Part shown: piece after piece, positions 7,516 to 17,378 of the stretch
How the letters are laid out: each line of letters opens with the position of its first letter
How positions within the stretch are numbered: the first letter of the stretch is position 1
Source: Zavarzinella formosa DSM 19928
Lineage (GTDB): Bacteria; Planctomycetota; Planctomycetia; Gemmatales; Gemmataceae
Assembly (NCBI RefSeq): GCF_000255705.1
Contig: NZ_JH636442.1
Location: forward strand, 263,546 to 327,545
DNA length: 64,000 nucleotides
Direction: 5' to 3'
The notes under the pieces: model-generated
What the model was told of the DNA's origin: nothing
Database searches by the model: none
Seen by the model: the letters and a program-made list of their open reading frames with translations, nothing else
Program-made: the position numbers and the translations under genes

Positions 7516-8736
7516 TCATTTTCCGTCCGGCGTCATCTTCAATGCCACCATTTTCTTGCCATCTCGCACGAACAACATTCCCCCGCTCAACGCGGGCAAA
7601 GCCCGCACCGGGGCATCCAGCACGCTCGCACGGGCCAGTTCCTTGTATGCCTTCGGCGACGGGTCAATCAACACCACATCGCCGTTCTCCGGGGTGGCGA
7701 TCAACATGCCATCAGCGACAATCAGACCCGCGCAACCAAAACCTTCCTTGGTCCAGTTGATTGTTCCCTTCTCCCAGTCGGCGCACCGCAACCGGGCGCG
7801 GGCCTCCTGCCGGCCGTCGATGCCGTAAAGGAATCCGCCGATCAACACTGGAGTGCTGAAGTGGCTCGAAATCACCTCGTCGCTTTGCCAGACTTCCTTC
7901 AGCCCCGTCTTCGTTCCCTCCAACACAATCGCCCCGGTTCCGTAAGACGTGGTGAGGAACATCCGGTCCTTCGAGACAATCGGGCTGGCGGCATTCACCG
8001 AGGAATTGAGGCGGGGCCGCCACGGGTGCTGAAACTTGATTTTGCCATCCTCCGGCAAGACCGCCAGCAACCCGGCCCGCGTGAAGAAAACGGCCAGTTC
8101 ATCCCCGGCGATTTTAGCCATTACGGGGGATGAATAACTCACGCCGTCGTCTCCCGCTTTCCAAAGCTCCTTGCCGGTGGCCGGGTCGAACGCGACGACG
8201 CCCGCCTTCTTCGCCCCCACGTTGATGAGCAGTTTTCCCCCGGCGATCATCGGCGAGGTGGCGACGCCGAAAAACCCTTTCGGCACTTGATAATCGTCGT
8301 TGATATTTCTCGCCCAAAGTGATTTTCCACTGGCGAAATCCCATGCGGAAAGCTGTCCGTTTGCCCCCAGGGTGATGACCCGGCTGTCGTCGATCAGCGG
8401 GGTGGAACGGGGGCCGTCGTCGAATTCAAAATCATCCCGGTATTTGCTCCGGTAAGTCTGCTTCCACAATTCTTTTCCGGTGGTCGCATCCAGACATTCA
8501 ACGACCTCGTCGGCCTCGACACGATGGAACAGAATCAACTTCCCCTTTTGGACGGCCGACCCGGCCCACCCGGACCCGACCTCTCGCTTCCACACCACCG
8601 CCGGCCCCCCGGCCGGAAACGCCCGCAACAACCCCGTTTCCGGCGACCGGCTATCCCGCGTCGGCCCCAGATGCTGCGGCCAATCCGCCCCCAACAAGGC
8701 CGGGACGAGCATGATGATCGGGAAGAGTCGGGACAT
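7516..8736 (-). CDS. Exported PQQ-like beta-propeller protein
   Basis: A 406-residue secreted protein with an N-terminal signal peptide (MSRLFPIIMLVPALLGADW) followed by WPQHLGPTRDSRSPETGLL, the usual opening of planctomycete PQQ-like proteins. Blades carry the repeated ATGKELWK motif (CLDATTGKELWKQTY, FDPATGKELWKAGD). Such propellers are scaffolds or quinoprotein-like; PQQ binding is not shown by sequence. I chose the ATG at 8736 because GGAGG precedes it by 8 bases and the signal peptide begins there; the frame is open further upstream. It leads a likely two-gene unit with queC. Confidence 0.88.
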   Translation of the reverse strand: MSRLFPIIMLVPALLGADWPQHLGPTRDSRSPETGLLRAFPAGGPAVVWKREVGSGWAGSAVQKGKLILFHRVEADEVVECLDATTGKELWKQTYRSKYRDDFEFDDGPRSTPLIDDSRVITLGANGQLSAWDFASGKSLWARNINDDYQVPKGFFGVATSPMIAGGKLLINVGAKKAGVVAFDPATGKELWKAGDDGVSYSSPVMAKIAGDELAVFFTRAGLLAVLPEDGKIKFQHPWRPRLNSSVNAASPIVSKDRMFLTTSYGTGAIVLEGTKTGLKEVWQSDEVISSHFSTPVLIGGFLYGIDGRQEARARLRCADWEKGTINWTKEGFGCAGLIVADGMLIATPENGDVVLIDPSPKAYKELARASVLDAPVRALPALSGGMLFVRDGKKMVALKMTPDGK

Positions 8737-8769
8737 GATCGGAACCTCCGGTGGGCGGTGATCTTTATA

Positions 8770-8910
8770 AAGAAGGGATTCGGAAAGCAAGGGATGAAGG
8801 ATGAGGGATGAAGGATGAAAGGAAACCCGATTGCTGATCGGCCAACGTCATTATGACAGATATTAGGTTTTAATTTCATCCTTCATCCCTTGCTTTCCGA
8901 ATCCCTTCTT
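8770..8910. repeat. Long inverted repeat of GGATGA words in a divergent intergenic region
   Basis: The left arm 8770-8806 (beginning AAGAAGGGATTCGGAAAGC, then GGATGAAGGATGA words) matches the reverse complement of 8874-8910 at about 35 of 37 positions. The 67-nt spacer begins with more GGATGAA units. It lies between the divergent PQQ-propeller gene (start 8736) and parvulin-like gene (start 8996), so it occupies their promoter region and cannot be a simple terminator. Confidence 0.85.
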
Positions 8911-8995
8911 CCAAGGTTGGCCTTGCCCTCTTCCCCAACCTTGGCTATCAAGCCGCGACGAATGTTCTTCTCCTGTCCTGTTGAGGGTGAATCCC

Positions 8996-10066
8996 ATGCG
9001 TTGGCTATCTCGTCGGGTGTTGCCGGTCCTCGGGGCGACGGCGTTGGTCGGTTCGGGCTATTTGCTTGGCGGAATGCGGGCCGAACCGCTGGCCGCCCAG
9101 CAAAAATCCCCGGTGGTCCAGGCGAGCGGCACGGCCGGGGCTCCCGCTCCGCTGAAGCCCGTCAAGAACGATCAACGAGTAATCGCGTACATCTACGGCA
9201 ACACGCCGATCACCCGCGAAGACTTCGGCGATTATTTGATCCAGCAATTCGGGGCTGAGCGGGTTCGTCTTTATGTGAACCGCCGCATTATTGAAATGGC
9301 GGCCGCCAAAAAGAACGTGTCCGTCACCCCGCAGGAAATCGATGCGATCATTGCCCAAGACTGCGCCAAGATCGGCGTGAACAAGGCCGACTTTGCCAAC
9401 AAAGTGTTGAAGCAAAAATACGGCAAGACGCTTCAAGAATGGCGGGAGGATGTTATCAAGCCGCGTCTGATTCTGTGGAGCATGTGCCGGGATCAGGTGA
9501 AAATCGAAGAAGAAGACATCAAAAAGATTTACGACAACATGTACGGAGAAAAGTCACAGGTGAAGATCATCATGTGGCCGTCTGACAGCAAGCAAACCGC
9601 CTTCAAACTCTATGACAGTATTCGCAAGAGTGATGCGGAGTTCGACAATCAGGCCCGCAACCAACTCCACAGCGACTTGGCGGCCCGTGGCGGTCTGGTG
9701 GACCCGATCGGCCGAAATTCCGGACCTGGCAGCGCGAAAATCGAAGAAATTGCCTTTGCGTTGACCGAAGGCCAGATCAGCGAAGTGATTGACACCCCGG
9801 CCGGGGCCATGGTCATCAAATGTGTGAAGAGAATCCCGGCCCGCAAAGATGTGGACTACGACGCCGTGAAGCCGATGCTCATCAAGGAATTGACCGACCG
9901 GCTCTTGGAGCAGGAAGTGCCGAAGGCGTTCGCCAAACTGAGCCAGGAAGCCAACCCGCTGTATCTGCTCAATCCGGCTGACATCAGCAGGGCAGAAGTT
10001 GAAGATCAGTCGAAGCGATTGTTGGGGACGGATACGCCGAAACAGGAAGAAACGCCGCGAAAGTGA
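8996..10066 (+). CDS. Exported peptidyl-prolyl isomerase-like protein (SurA/PrsA parvulin family)
   Basis: A 356-residue protein with an N-terminal membrane/signal segment (about residues 8-27) and a SurA N-terminal-like helical region (ITREDFGDYLIQQFGAERVRLYVNRR). A parvulin-like domain follows (about residues 185-285), with DLAARGGLVDPIGRNSGPG and FALTEGQISEVIDTPAGAMVIK. It is likely a periplasmic foldase or chaperone for exported proteins. GAGGG lies 8 bases before the ATG at 8996; the TTG at 8981 is a less likely start. The C-terminus is rich in Lys and Glu. It converges with the toxin gene at 10085. Confidence 0.87.
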   Translation: MRWLSRRVLPVLGATALVGSGYLLGGMRAEPLAAQQKSPVVQASGTAGAPAPLKPVKNDQRVIAYIYGNTPITREDFGDYLIQQFGAERVRLYVNRRIIEMAAAKKNVSVTPQEIDAIIAQDCAKIGVNKADFANKVLKQKYGKTLQEWREDVIKPRLILWSMCRDQVKIEEEDIKKIYDNMYGEKSQVKIIMWPSDSKQTAFKLYDSIRKSDAEFDNQARNQLHSDLAARGGLVDPIGRNSGPGSAKIEEIAFALTEGQISEVIDTPAGAMVIKCVKRIPARKDVDYDAVKPMLIKELTDRLLEQEVPKAFAKLSQEANPLYLLNPADISRAEVEDQSKRLLGTDTPKQEETPRK

Positions 10067-10084
10067 TCGCGTGTCCAATCCGTG

Positions 10085-10381
10085 TCACGGTCTTCGCTGA
10101 CGCCAGTAATAAGGCCGTCGCCGATGATGGGCGACGGCCGCAATCCATATCCGACCGGGAAGATCGGCGTAAAGCACGCTGTAAGAAAATCGCGGCAGGA
10201 TGCACCGCCGAACACGACCCAATTCAATTGGGTAGAGCCTCGGTTGCTGCCGGATTCGATCCACCGCTGTTCTTAACTCAAGATCGAAATCCGTTCCTGA
10301 TCCAATTTGCTGCGCATCAAGGTGCGTTTGTGCATCAAGGGCTTCTTGCCGGGCCTCCGGGTGAAATTCAACAGGTTTCAC
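10085..10381 (-). CDS. RelE/ParE-family toxin
   Basis: A 98-residue basic protein with the ParE/RelE pattern: FHPEARQEALDAQTHLD near the N-terminus, then RCILPRFSYSVLYA and IWIAAVAHHRRRPYYW at the end. Toxins of this fold either cleave mRNA on the ribosome or inhibit gyrase; which one applies is not decided by sequence. I place the start at a GTG (10381) that overlaps the antitoxin stop as GTGA, giving the normal family length. The longer ATG-initiated frame to 10489 reads through antitoxin sequence. It is the downstream gene of a type II toxin-antitoxin pair. Confidence 0.85.
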   Translation of the reverse strand: MKPVEFHPEARQEALDAQTHLDAQQIGSGTDFDLELRTAVDRIRQQPRLYPIELGRVRRCILPRFSYSVLYADLPGRIWIAAVAHHRRRPYYWRQRRP

Positions 10382-10605
10382 GCTTGCCGCCTGTTTTCGG
10401 ACAGTGCCCGGAAGACCTCTTCGGCCAGAATGCCTTGAACTTTCCCCGACTCCAGATCGGCGATCCGGTCTTCGGCCAGTCGATACCATTCTTCGTCCAG
10501 CGCGTTGTCATGGTCGGCTGATTGATAGAGCCAGTCGGCCAGTTCAAGTTGCTCGGCGGCGGTCAGTTGGCGAAGCGTTTCTTTCAATTCGTCGATGGTC
10601 GGCAT
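10378..10605 (-). CDS. Addiction-module antitoxin-like protein
   Basis: A 75-residue acidic protein of the short 'addiction module component' type (ELKETLRQLTAAEQLELADWL near the N-terminus, DEEWYRLAEDRIADLESGK in the middle, as commonly paired with ParE/RelE toxins). Its TGA stop overlaps the GTG start of the toxin, so the two are translationally coupled with antitoxin first, the usual order. Such pairs normally repress their own promoter, which would lie in 10606-10760. It sits alone between the parvulin-like gene and ribosomal protein S1. Confidence 0.82.
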   Translation of the reverse strand: MPTIDELKETLRQLTAAEQLELADWLYQSADHDNALDEEWYRLAEDRIADLESGKVQGILAEEVFRALSENRRQA

Positions 10606-10765
10606 GTCAGATCCTCCCGTGGTCCGTGTACTTTATCATGAACGCCGGATCACCGGAAGAAATCCCGGAGGCGTGGGGAAGCCCGCCGGTTTTGCCGCTT
10701 TTGCGGGGCTTGCCTCATTCGTCCGGCAAATCTTCCCCGGTGATGGTGTTTTTGGGTGACATTTC

Positions 10766-10771
10766 TATAAT
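10766..10771 (+). promoter_or_regulatory. Possible -10 box upstream of rpsA
   Basis: A perfect TATAAT lies about 100 bases before the S1 start, downstream of the divergent toxin-antitoxin start. I see no good TTGACA-like -35 at normal spacing, so this is only a candidate. Confidence 0.3.
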
Positions 10772-10873
10772 CACCAGAGACTCGTTTTGTTCGCCGTAAT
10801 TCGCGGCGGGGCGGGTTTAACCTCTTTTTAGGTCTTTTTGGCCGCTTCCTCCCGTCGTCCGCGGGTGGCCGGC

Positions 10874-12706
<1,833 letters not shown>

Positions 12707-12747
12707 TGTTGGAGAAGTTTCTCGTTTCTAGTTTCTGGTGGTGATTC

Positions 12748-12802
12748 AAAACCCGTCCGGCGACCCGTGGCATTCGTGACACGAGCCACCGGGCGGGTTT
12801 TT
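12748..12802 (+). terminator. Rho-independent terminator after rpsA
   Basis: AAAACCCGTCCGG (12748-12760) pairs with CCGGGCGGGTTTT (12789-12801) with one wobble, and a T-run follows. It sits about 40 bases past the S1 stop. The 5' A-run also makes it workable in the reverse direction. Confidence 0.85.
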
Positions 12803-13166
12803 GATTAACGCCGGAAACGAAAAATTTAGTCGTTTTCGCCCTTTTGAGGCCGGTTTTCGGCCACGATAGAAAATTCAATTGCAAATCGGCGGGCAGATGT
12901 TCGATGATGAACCGCAGCCGTGAAGTTCCGATTGTGACGGGTGTGAGCGTTTTGATCCCGATGCCAGCGGGATCGCCTCGCAACTGACCTTTTCACAACC
13001 GATATGATCTAGCAGAGCGGATAAACGGGTCGATACGATGGAGCATTCGATGGCCGGTAAAATTGGATCAGCCCCGCCGGACAAATTGGGAATGGATTCC
13101 CTCGTCCCAGGCGAGTCAACCGGGGTCTGACTGGCAAACGCACCCCTCTACCGTGGATCCGACATC
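12803..13166. other. Gene-free region before the sigma-factor gene
   Basis: These 364 bases contain no convincing ORF or RNA. The stretch probably holds the promoter and leader of the sigma-factor gene. TATGAT around 12999 is a weak -10 candidate without a clear -35 partner. Just before the rpsA terminator, 12718-12738 carries another word-like repeat (TTTCTCGTTTCTAGTTTCTG). Confidence 0.4.
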
Positions 13167-14006
13167 ATGAATCGACCGCGTCGATTACGGAACGACTTGG
13201 TTCAATCACCTTTGGAGACGTACCTCCGTGAGATCAACGAAACATCGTTGCTGACCGCCGATCAGGAAAAAAGCCTCGCCCGCGAAATCGAGACCGGCAG
13301 CACGGAAGCCCGGGACTTGATGGTGCGGGCGAACCTTCGCCTCGTGGTGAACATCGCCCGCGGATACACCGGCAAGGGCCTCGCCCTGCAAGACCTCATT
13401 GAAGAAGGCAATCTCGGCCTTCTGCGGGCGGTCGAAGGGTTCGACCCCAACATGAACACACGGTTCAGCACCTATGCCAGCTATTGGATCAAGCAATCCA
13501 TTAAGCGGGCGTTGGTGAACACGGCCAAGACCATCCGTATTCCCGCCTACATGGTGGAACTTCTCGCCAAGTGGCGCCGGGCCAACAACCAGTTGACGGA
13601 CGAACTCGGCCGGCCGCCGACCAACGAAGAAATCGCCAAACTGCTCGGTCTTCCCAAAAAGAAGCTGAACATCATCAAGAAGGCGATCCGGGTTTACAAC
13701 TCGACCCCGCAAACCGACCAAAGCGAGGCCGGTTGGTCCATCGAAGAAATGTTGATGGACGGCCGGGCCAAGACCCCGGACACGGAAATGGTCGAGAACG
13801 ACGACCTTCGCCAAGTGCTGGTTCTCTTGGAAAAGATGGACCCCCGCGAAGCCTCCGTCCTCCGGATGCGATTCGGCCTGAACGATGAGGAACCGAAGAC
13901 CCTCAAGGAAATCGGCGAAACCCTCGGCCTCACCCGCGAGCGGGTCCGCCAGATTGAAAGCGAAGCGCTGGCGAAACTCAGTGACAATCTGTCCGGTGGC
14001 GAATAA
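13167..14006 (+). CDS. RNA polymerase sigma factor, RpoD/SigA-related
   Basis: A 279-residue sigma-70 family protein. It has region 1.2 (LETYLREINETSLLTADQEK), region 2 (NLRLVVNIARGYTGKGLALQ, then DLIEEGNLGLLRAVEGFDP and the -10-recognition helix FSTYASYWIKQSIKRAL), region 3 (PTNEEIAKLLGLPKKKL) and region 4 with the -35-binding helix-turn-helix (LTRERVRQIESEALAKL). It lacks the long N-terminal region 1.1 and the non-conserved insert of large primary sigma factors. It is therefore a group 2 factor or the short form common in planctomycetes. Which promoters it serves cannot be read from sequence. A CACAAAG-type inverted repeat follows its stop. Confidence 0.92.
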   Translation: MNRPRRLRNDLVQSPLETYLREINETSLLTADQEKSLAREIETGSTEARDLMVRANLRLVVNIARGYTGKGLALQDLIEEGNLGLLRAVEGFDPNMNTRFSTYASYWIKQSIKRALVNTAKTIRIPAYMVELLAKWRRANNQLTDELGRPPTNEEIAKLLGLPKKKLNIIKKAIRVYNSTPQTDQSEAGWSIEEMLMDGRAKTPDTEMVENDDLRQVLVLLEKMDPREASVLRMRFGLNDEEPKTLKEIGETLGLTRERVRQIESEALAKLSDNLSGGE

Positions 14007-14028
14007 GTCACAATTCAAAGCAAACAAA

Positions 14029-14141
14029 GAGCAACCACAAAGGCGCGAAGGTCACACAAAGTTTCTCAAAGAAGCCTGAAGACAAAATTCTTCCCGGCCT
14101 TCTTTGTGAAACTTTGTGTGACCTTCGTGTCTTTGTGTTGA
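14029..14141. repeat. CACAAAG-family inverted repeat, copy 1
   Basis: The left arm 14029-14080 (CAACCACAAAGGCGCGAAGG, then TCACACAAAGTTTCTCAAAG) is complementary to 14091-14141 over most of about 50 positions. It lies between the convergent sigma-factor and Nudix genes, where it could end transcription from both sides. The same core words occur in the larger repeat at 26752-26996. Confidence 0.85.
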
Positions 14142-14151
14142 TGCTTTTTCT

Positions 14152-14640
14152 TCACAACGAGGTGAATGTCCAACTGAGCGGTTTCCCCTCCGAGTAGGGC
14201 ATCACCCCGTGGAAGGGTCGTCCGGCGGGATCGAACATCATTCCCAGGAAATGCCGGTCGCCTTCCCAGAGATTCAGTTCCAACACACGGGACACATCCG
14301 TCCACACCAAATCCCCCTCGGGATTGTCGGCGAACGGTGTTCCGGTGAAACGGGTGATGCGGAACAGAAACCCAAACCAATCCTGCCCGTTCTTGCCGAA
14401 CCCCGGCCAGCTAATGGTGCCGCGAAGTTCGAGCGATTCACATTCGATCCCCGCCTCTTCGCGGATCTCCCGTTTCATGCCGCTGACGACGTCCTCACCC
14501 TGTTCGAGTTTGCCCCCGAGACCGTTGAATTTGCCGTGATGGAAATCATCCGGCCGTTTGTTGCGGTGGACCAGCAGCACTTGCGTGCCGTCCGGTGAGA
14601 AGACATAGCCGAGGGTGGCGAGAACGGGTGTGTAAGGCAT
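14152..14640 (-). CDS. Nudix hydrolase
   Basis: A 162-residue Nudix protein with a perfect Nudix box, GX5EX7REUXEEXGU, in the stretch GKLEQGEDVVSGM followed by KREIREEAGI. The overall pattern (LGYVFSPDGTQVLLVHRNKR at the N-terminus, then FHHGKFNGLGGK) resembles MutT-like 8-oxo-dGTP diphosphatases. It would hydrolyse a nucleoside diphosphate derivative linked to another group; the true substrate is not evident. It lies 18 bases downstream of a small conserved gene on the same strand and converges with the sigma-factor gene across the inverted repeat. Confidence 0.9.
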   Translation of the reverse strand: MPYTPVLATLGYVFSPDGTQVLLVHRNKRPDDFHHGKFNGLGGKLEQGEDVVSGMKREIREEAGIECESLELRGTISWPGFGKNGQDWFGFLFRITRFTGTPFADNPEGDLVWTDVSRVLELNLWEGDRHFLGMMFDPAGRPFHGVMPYSEGKPLSWTFTSL

Positions 14641-14658
14641 CGGAAACCTGGCCGGCGA

Positions 14659-14922
14659 TCAAATGGACGGATCTTTGAGATTGGCGAGGATCGCCCTGAT
14701 CTTTCTCACATCCTCGGGTTCGATTCCCTCACGGCGGGGCAGTCGGCGTTCAAGCGATTCGAGCAACTCTTCCCACATCTCGCGGGAGGGATTTCGCCAC
14801 GCCTCCCAATCGGCCCGTCGTTCCCGACGGCAGGAGAATTCCCATTTTCCGGCGAAATGGGCCGCCCGAACAAAACGCTTCGCCCCGGTGTTCGGGTCCG
14901 TGTCGGTCCACTTGATTTCCAT
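14659..14922 (-). CDS. Small hypothetical protein, 87 aa
   Basis: A short protein beginning MEIKWTDTDPNTGAKRFVRA, with a basic/aromatic middle (EFSCRRERRADWEAWRNPSR) and a helical C-terminus (MWEELLESLERRLPRREGIE). The pattern looks like a real conserved soluble protein and recalls small hypothetical proteins I associate with planctomycetes, but I cannot name a family. It is just upstream of the Nudix gene on the same strand and may be cotranscribed. No clear ribosome binding site precedes the ATG. Confidence 0.6.
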   Translation of the reverse strand: MEIKWTDTDPNTGAKRFVRAAHFAGKWEFSCRRERRADWEAWRNPSREMWEELLESLERRLPRREGIEPEDVRKIRAILANLKDPSI

Positions 14923-15212
14923 GAGGTTAGATTATCCCCTGAACGTGCGAATGCCACAAGTGGATTGGCCTCAAGGCATCAAATTCCCCGGCGAACCCGC
15001 CAACAACCGGTCGCGGTCCTGTCAAACTAAACTCCATCAATGGCTTGACCGCACGACGATTGCGAATCCGATCTTCAAATTTGCCAATCCGCGAACATGT
15101 TTGAGTGCAAGCGTGTCCGACGTGGGAGATTGATCGACAAAAACACCCAAAAGCACGAAGTTTCCGGGAACGCTTGTCACCCATCAACTCGGCGATTACA
15201 ATCTCTTTCAAC

Positions 15213-15287
15213 GGTGGATGTAGCTCAGTTGGTTAGAGCACCAGATTGTGGATCTGGACGTCGCGGGTTCAAATCCCGTCATTCACC
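15213..15287 (+). tRNA. tRNA-His (GTG)
   Basis: A full cloverleaf: acceptor GTGGATG/CATTCAC, D-arm GCTCAGTTGGTTAGAGC, anticodon stem CCAGA/TCTGG with loop TTGTGGA (anticodon GTG), and T-arm GCGGGTTCAAATCCCGT. The extra 5' G (15213) opposite the C discriminator is the identity mark of tRNA-His. CCA is not encoded. Confidence 0.97.
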
Positions 15288-15325
15288 CTCTGATTCTGTA
15301 AACAATTGCGTCAAAAAATTGGTCT

Positions 15326-15360
15326 GCCCGGTGACGACAGAGATAAATCGTCTGCCGGGC
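15326..15360 (-). terminator. Probable terminator of the calpain-like gene
   Basis: GCCCGG (15326-15331) pairs with CCGGGC (15355-15360), with GACGA/TCGTC pairing inside. On the minus strand a run of six T follows about 8 bases later. Confidence 0.5.
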
Positions 15361-15394
15361 GAGAGTGACGAGTTTTACCACCCGGCAAATCATC

Positions 15395-16531
15395 TCAAGA
15401 CTTCAACACTTCAAACGCCAGTCCGGCGAACTGTTTTACGAAATCCGAAACCGGTATCATGAATATCCCGTCCTTCATCGGGTAGCCGTTTTCCAATCCA
15501 AATTTTCCTTTCGGAGTGAAGGCCCCGCCGTGCGGATTCCAAACGCGGATCGCGTCCGTCTTCTCATCATAGCCCAGCACGGCATAGGCATGGTTGGGCG
15601 TCAGTCCCGGTGTGGTGGGTTTCGTTGTGCCGCAGGTCATCAGTCGTTTCTCGGATTGAGCGGCCGCCAGCAGTTTCCGAAGTTCCTTCAATTTGGCCTC
15701 ATGCTCTTCCGTCGTCGTCTTCTCTTCTTTGGCGAACTTGCAGGAGAAACGGATGATCTCATGGCCGGTAATGAATGAGAGCATCGTCCCGGCCGAGCCC
15801 CCGCGGGTGAGCGTGTCCAAGGTCGAGCCGTCGCGTTTTTCCGCAGGCTTGGATTGGTTCAACGCTTCGCCGACTGCTTTTTCGTACAAGTTCACCCACA
15901 ATCCGGCCGACTCGTTGGATGAGGTCAGAATCAACTCGGCATCCGTCGGCGGCGCAATCGTGACCTTGTGAGCGCCGAAGGTGACGCAATACGAACCGTC
16001 TTTTTGCGGGACGAACAGATCAACGACCTGTTTCGGATTGCGATTTACCATCGCCCCAAGCGGGGCCAGGCAGAAGCAATTGCCAAGCTTCCCCTGATGG
16101 ACGGTGTCAAGTTTCGGCAGACCATCCGGGAAAATGTCTCGTTTGCCGATCTTTTCAAGCCGGGCGAGATTCCCGGAATACATCGCGCCCAAATCAGGCT
16201 GACCGGCGGCCGGGCTATTGAACATCTTCGCCAGGTTTTCTTTCGTCAGAGCGGGAGCCGTGAACTTCTTGCCGCGCTGGACTTGTCGCAAGGTCGCAAT
16301 CGCGGCGGCCGTCTTGCCGGTGTTTTTGCCATCGGCGATGGCCGAATCTACTTCTGTTTTGGACAGTTCGCCATCGGCGTTGGTGTCCCACGCTTTGAAG
16401 TGGTCAGTGATTTGTGCGTGAAATTCAGCGATCGCCTTGGCATGGGTCGGCGAGTCGGCTGCTTGAGCCTGCACGCCGACAAAGAAGATGGCGGCCAGCG
16501 TCACGCCGACGAACATGCGAAAACACGTCAT
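15395..16531 (-). CDS. Secreted calpain-like cysteine protease with EF-hand motif
   Basis: A 378-residue protein with a signal peptide (residues 1-25, ending VQAQAA) and one EF-hand-like loop DTNADGELSKTE (49-60). Its peptidase C2-like domain has the pattern HQGKLGNCFCLAPLGA (nucleophile probably C152), the His in PNHAYAVLGYD (H314) and the Asn in VWNPHGG (N332), which gives the calpain Cys-His-Asn triad. It would be an exported thiol protease; calcium dependence is suggested only by the EF-hand. I chose the ATG at 16531, where the signal peptide begins; the upstream in-frame extension is not protein-like. The gene lies between tRNA-His and the integrase scar. Confidence 0.85.
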   Translation of the reverse strand: MTCFRMFVGVTLAAIFFVGVQAQAADSPTHAKAIAEFHAQITDHFKAWDTNADGELSKTEVDSAIADGKNTGKTAAAIATLRQVQRGKKFTAPALTKENLAKMFNSPAAGQPDLGAMYSGNLARLEKIGKRDIFPDGLPKLDTVHQGKLGNCFCLAPLGAMVNRNPKQVVDLFVPQKDGSYCVTFGAHKVTIAPPTDAELILTSSNESAGLWVNLYEKAVGEALNQSKPAEKRDGSTLDTLTRGGSAGTMLSFITGHEIIRFSCKFAKEEKTTTEEHEAKLKELRKLLAAAQSEKRLMTCGTTKPTTPGLTPNHAYAVLGYDEKTDAIRVWNPHGGAFTPKGKFGLENGYPMKDGIFMIPVSDFVKQFAGLAFEVLKS

Positions 16532-17378
16532 GAATTTGGTTTCCCAAAAAAGATGGCACGAGAGAGGCGACGGTATTTTACGCGGCCCTCGGCAAGAGCA
16601 ACGCCAGCGAGGATGAAAAGGATTAAATTCCGGCAAGCCAGCAAAGTCTGATGATTTGATATTTGGCAAAGCGAATTCTCACGCACTTGCTCATGGCCCC
16701 GATTCAGCAAATTGAGGTCTGACCAAAGAGAGCAGAGCAAGCACTTTTCAGACTAGGTTTGCGCAGCCGGAAAACTTGTGACAAGGGCGGGGCCTTCGTC
16801 GAAATGCTCGCGGATTCCGGCTCGACATGCAATCGAGATTCATGGCATACCTTCATCTCAGATGGGGGTTAGAATTGTCCCAGAAAAATGACGAAGCCGC
16901 CGAATTTCTTCATGACTTCCTTCGGGATGGCCCCAAACATTCGACGGAATGCGTTTCCCTCGGCAACTCCGCGATCAAAACCTCATATCGAATTGACTGG
17001 TGGCGGGACATCCTCAATCACCTTGGAGGATCGGCCTTCAAAAAGGGGAATGAATGGCACTGGCGGTTGCGGCCGGACAATGTTGAAGCCAACACCGCCG
17101 ACATTGGGGAAAGGAAGGAAGACAGTCAGGTCACACACTTGTCGTTTGCCGATCACCCATCATTAGACGCCATCAAAGGATGATACTCCCGAAGACGTGC
17201 CAACCCCTGTGTGTGGCATCCGTCTTCCTTCCTTGCTTCTTTGATGACTCGACAGCGAATGGCGTGGCGCGACTCGATATGACCGTGATACAATCTCCAA
17301 ACTTTGGCCGGTCGGGATGACGGAAGTTTCCTGTTCCTGATGCCCGTCGGCCAACAATTGCGAACCGAGGTTTTTTCG
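16532..17378. other. Poorly coding region upstream of the integrase remnant
   Basis: Apart from one possible ORF at 16827-17183 I see no gene here. The stretch lies between the calpain-like gene and the integrase start and could be leftover DNA of an integrated element. I found no second copy of the 3' end of tRNA-Arg in it by eye. Confidence 0.4.
16827..17183 (+). CDS. Hypothetical protein, 118 aa (doubtful)
   Basis: An ATG-started frame whose translation is protein-like (WGLELSQKNDEAAEFLHDFL, then YRIDWWRDILNHLGGSAFKK), with helical stretches and several Trp. No family is recognised, no good ribosome binding site is seen, and the surrounding DNA looks like a decayed mobile region. It may be a cargo gene of the old element or chance. 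Confidence 0.35.
   Translation: MQSRFMAYLHLRWGLELSQKNDEAAEFLHDFLRDGPKHSTECVSLGNSAIKTSYRIDWWRDILNHLGGSAFKKGNEWHWRLRPDNVEANTADIGERKEDSQVTHLSFADHPSLDAIKG

Noticed and set aside
10677..10711. Terminator-like hairpin AAGCCCGC/GCGGGGCTT
   Set aside because: The stem is short, lacks a T-run on either strand, and lies in the shared upstream region of divergent genes.
14029..14141. CRISPR array
   Set aside because: The repeat is a single fold-back of low-complexity words without regular spacers, and no cas gene is present. The same applies to 26752-26996.
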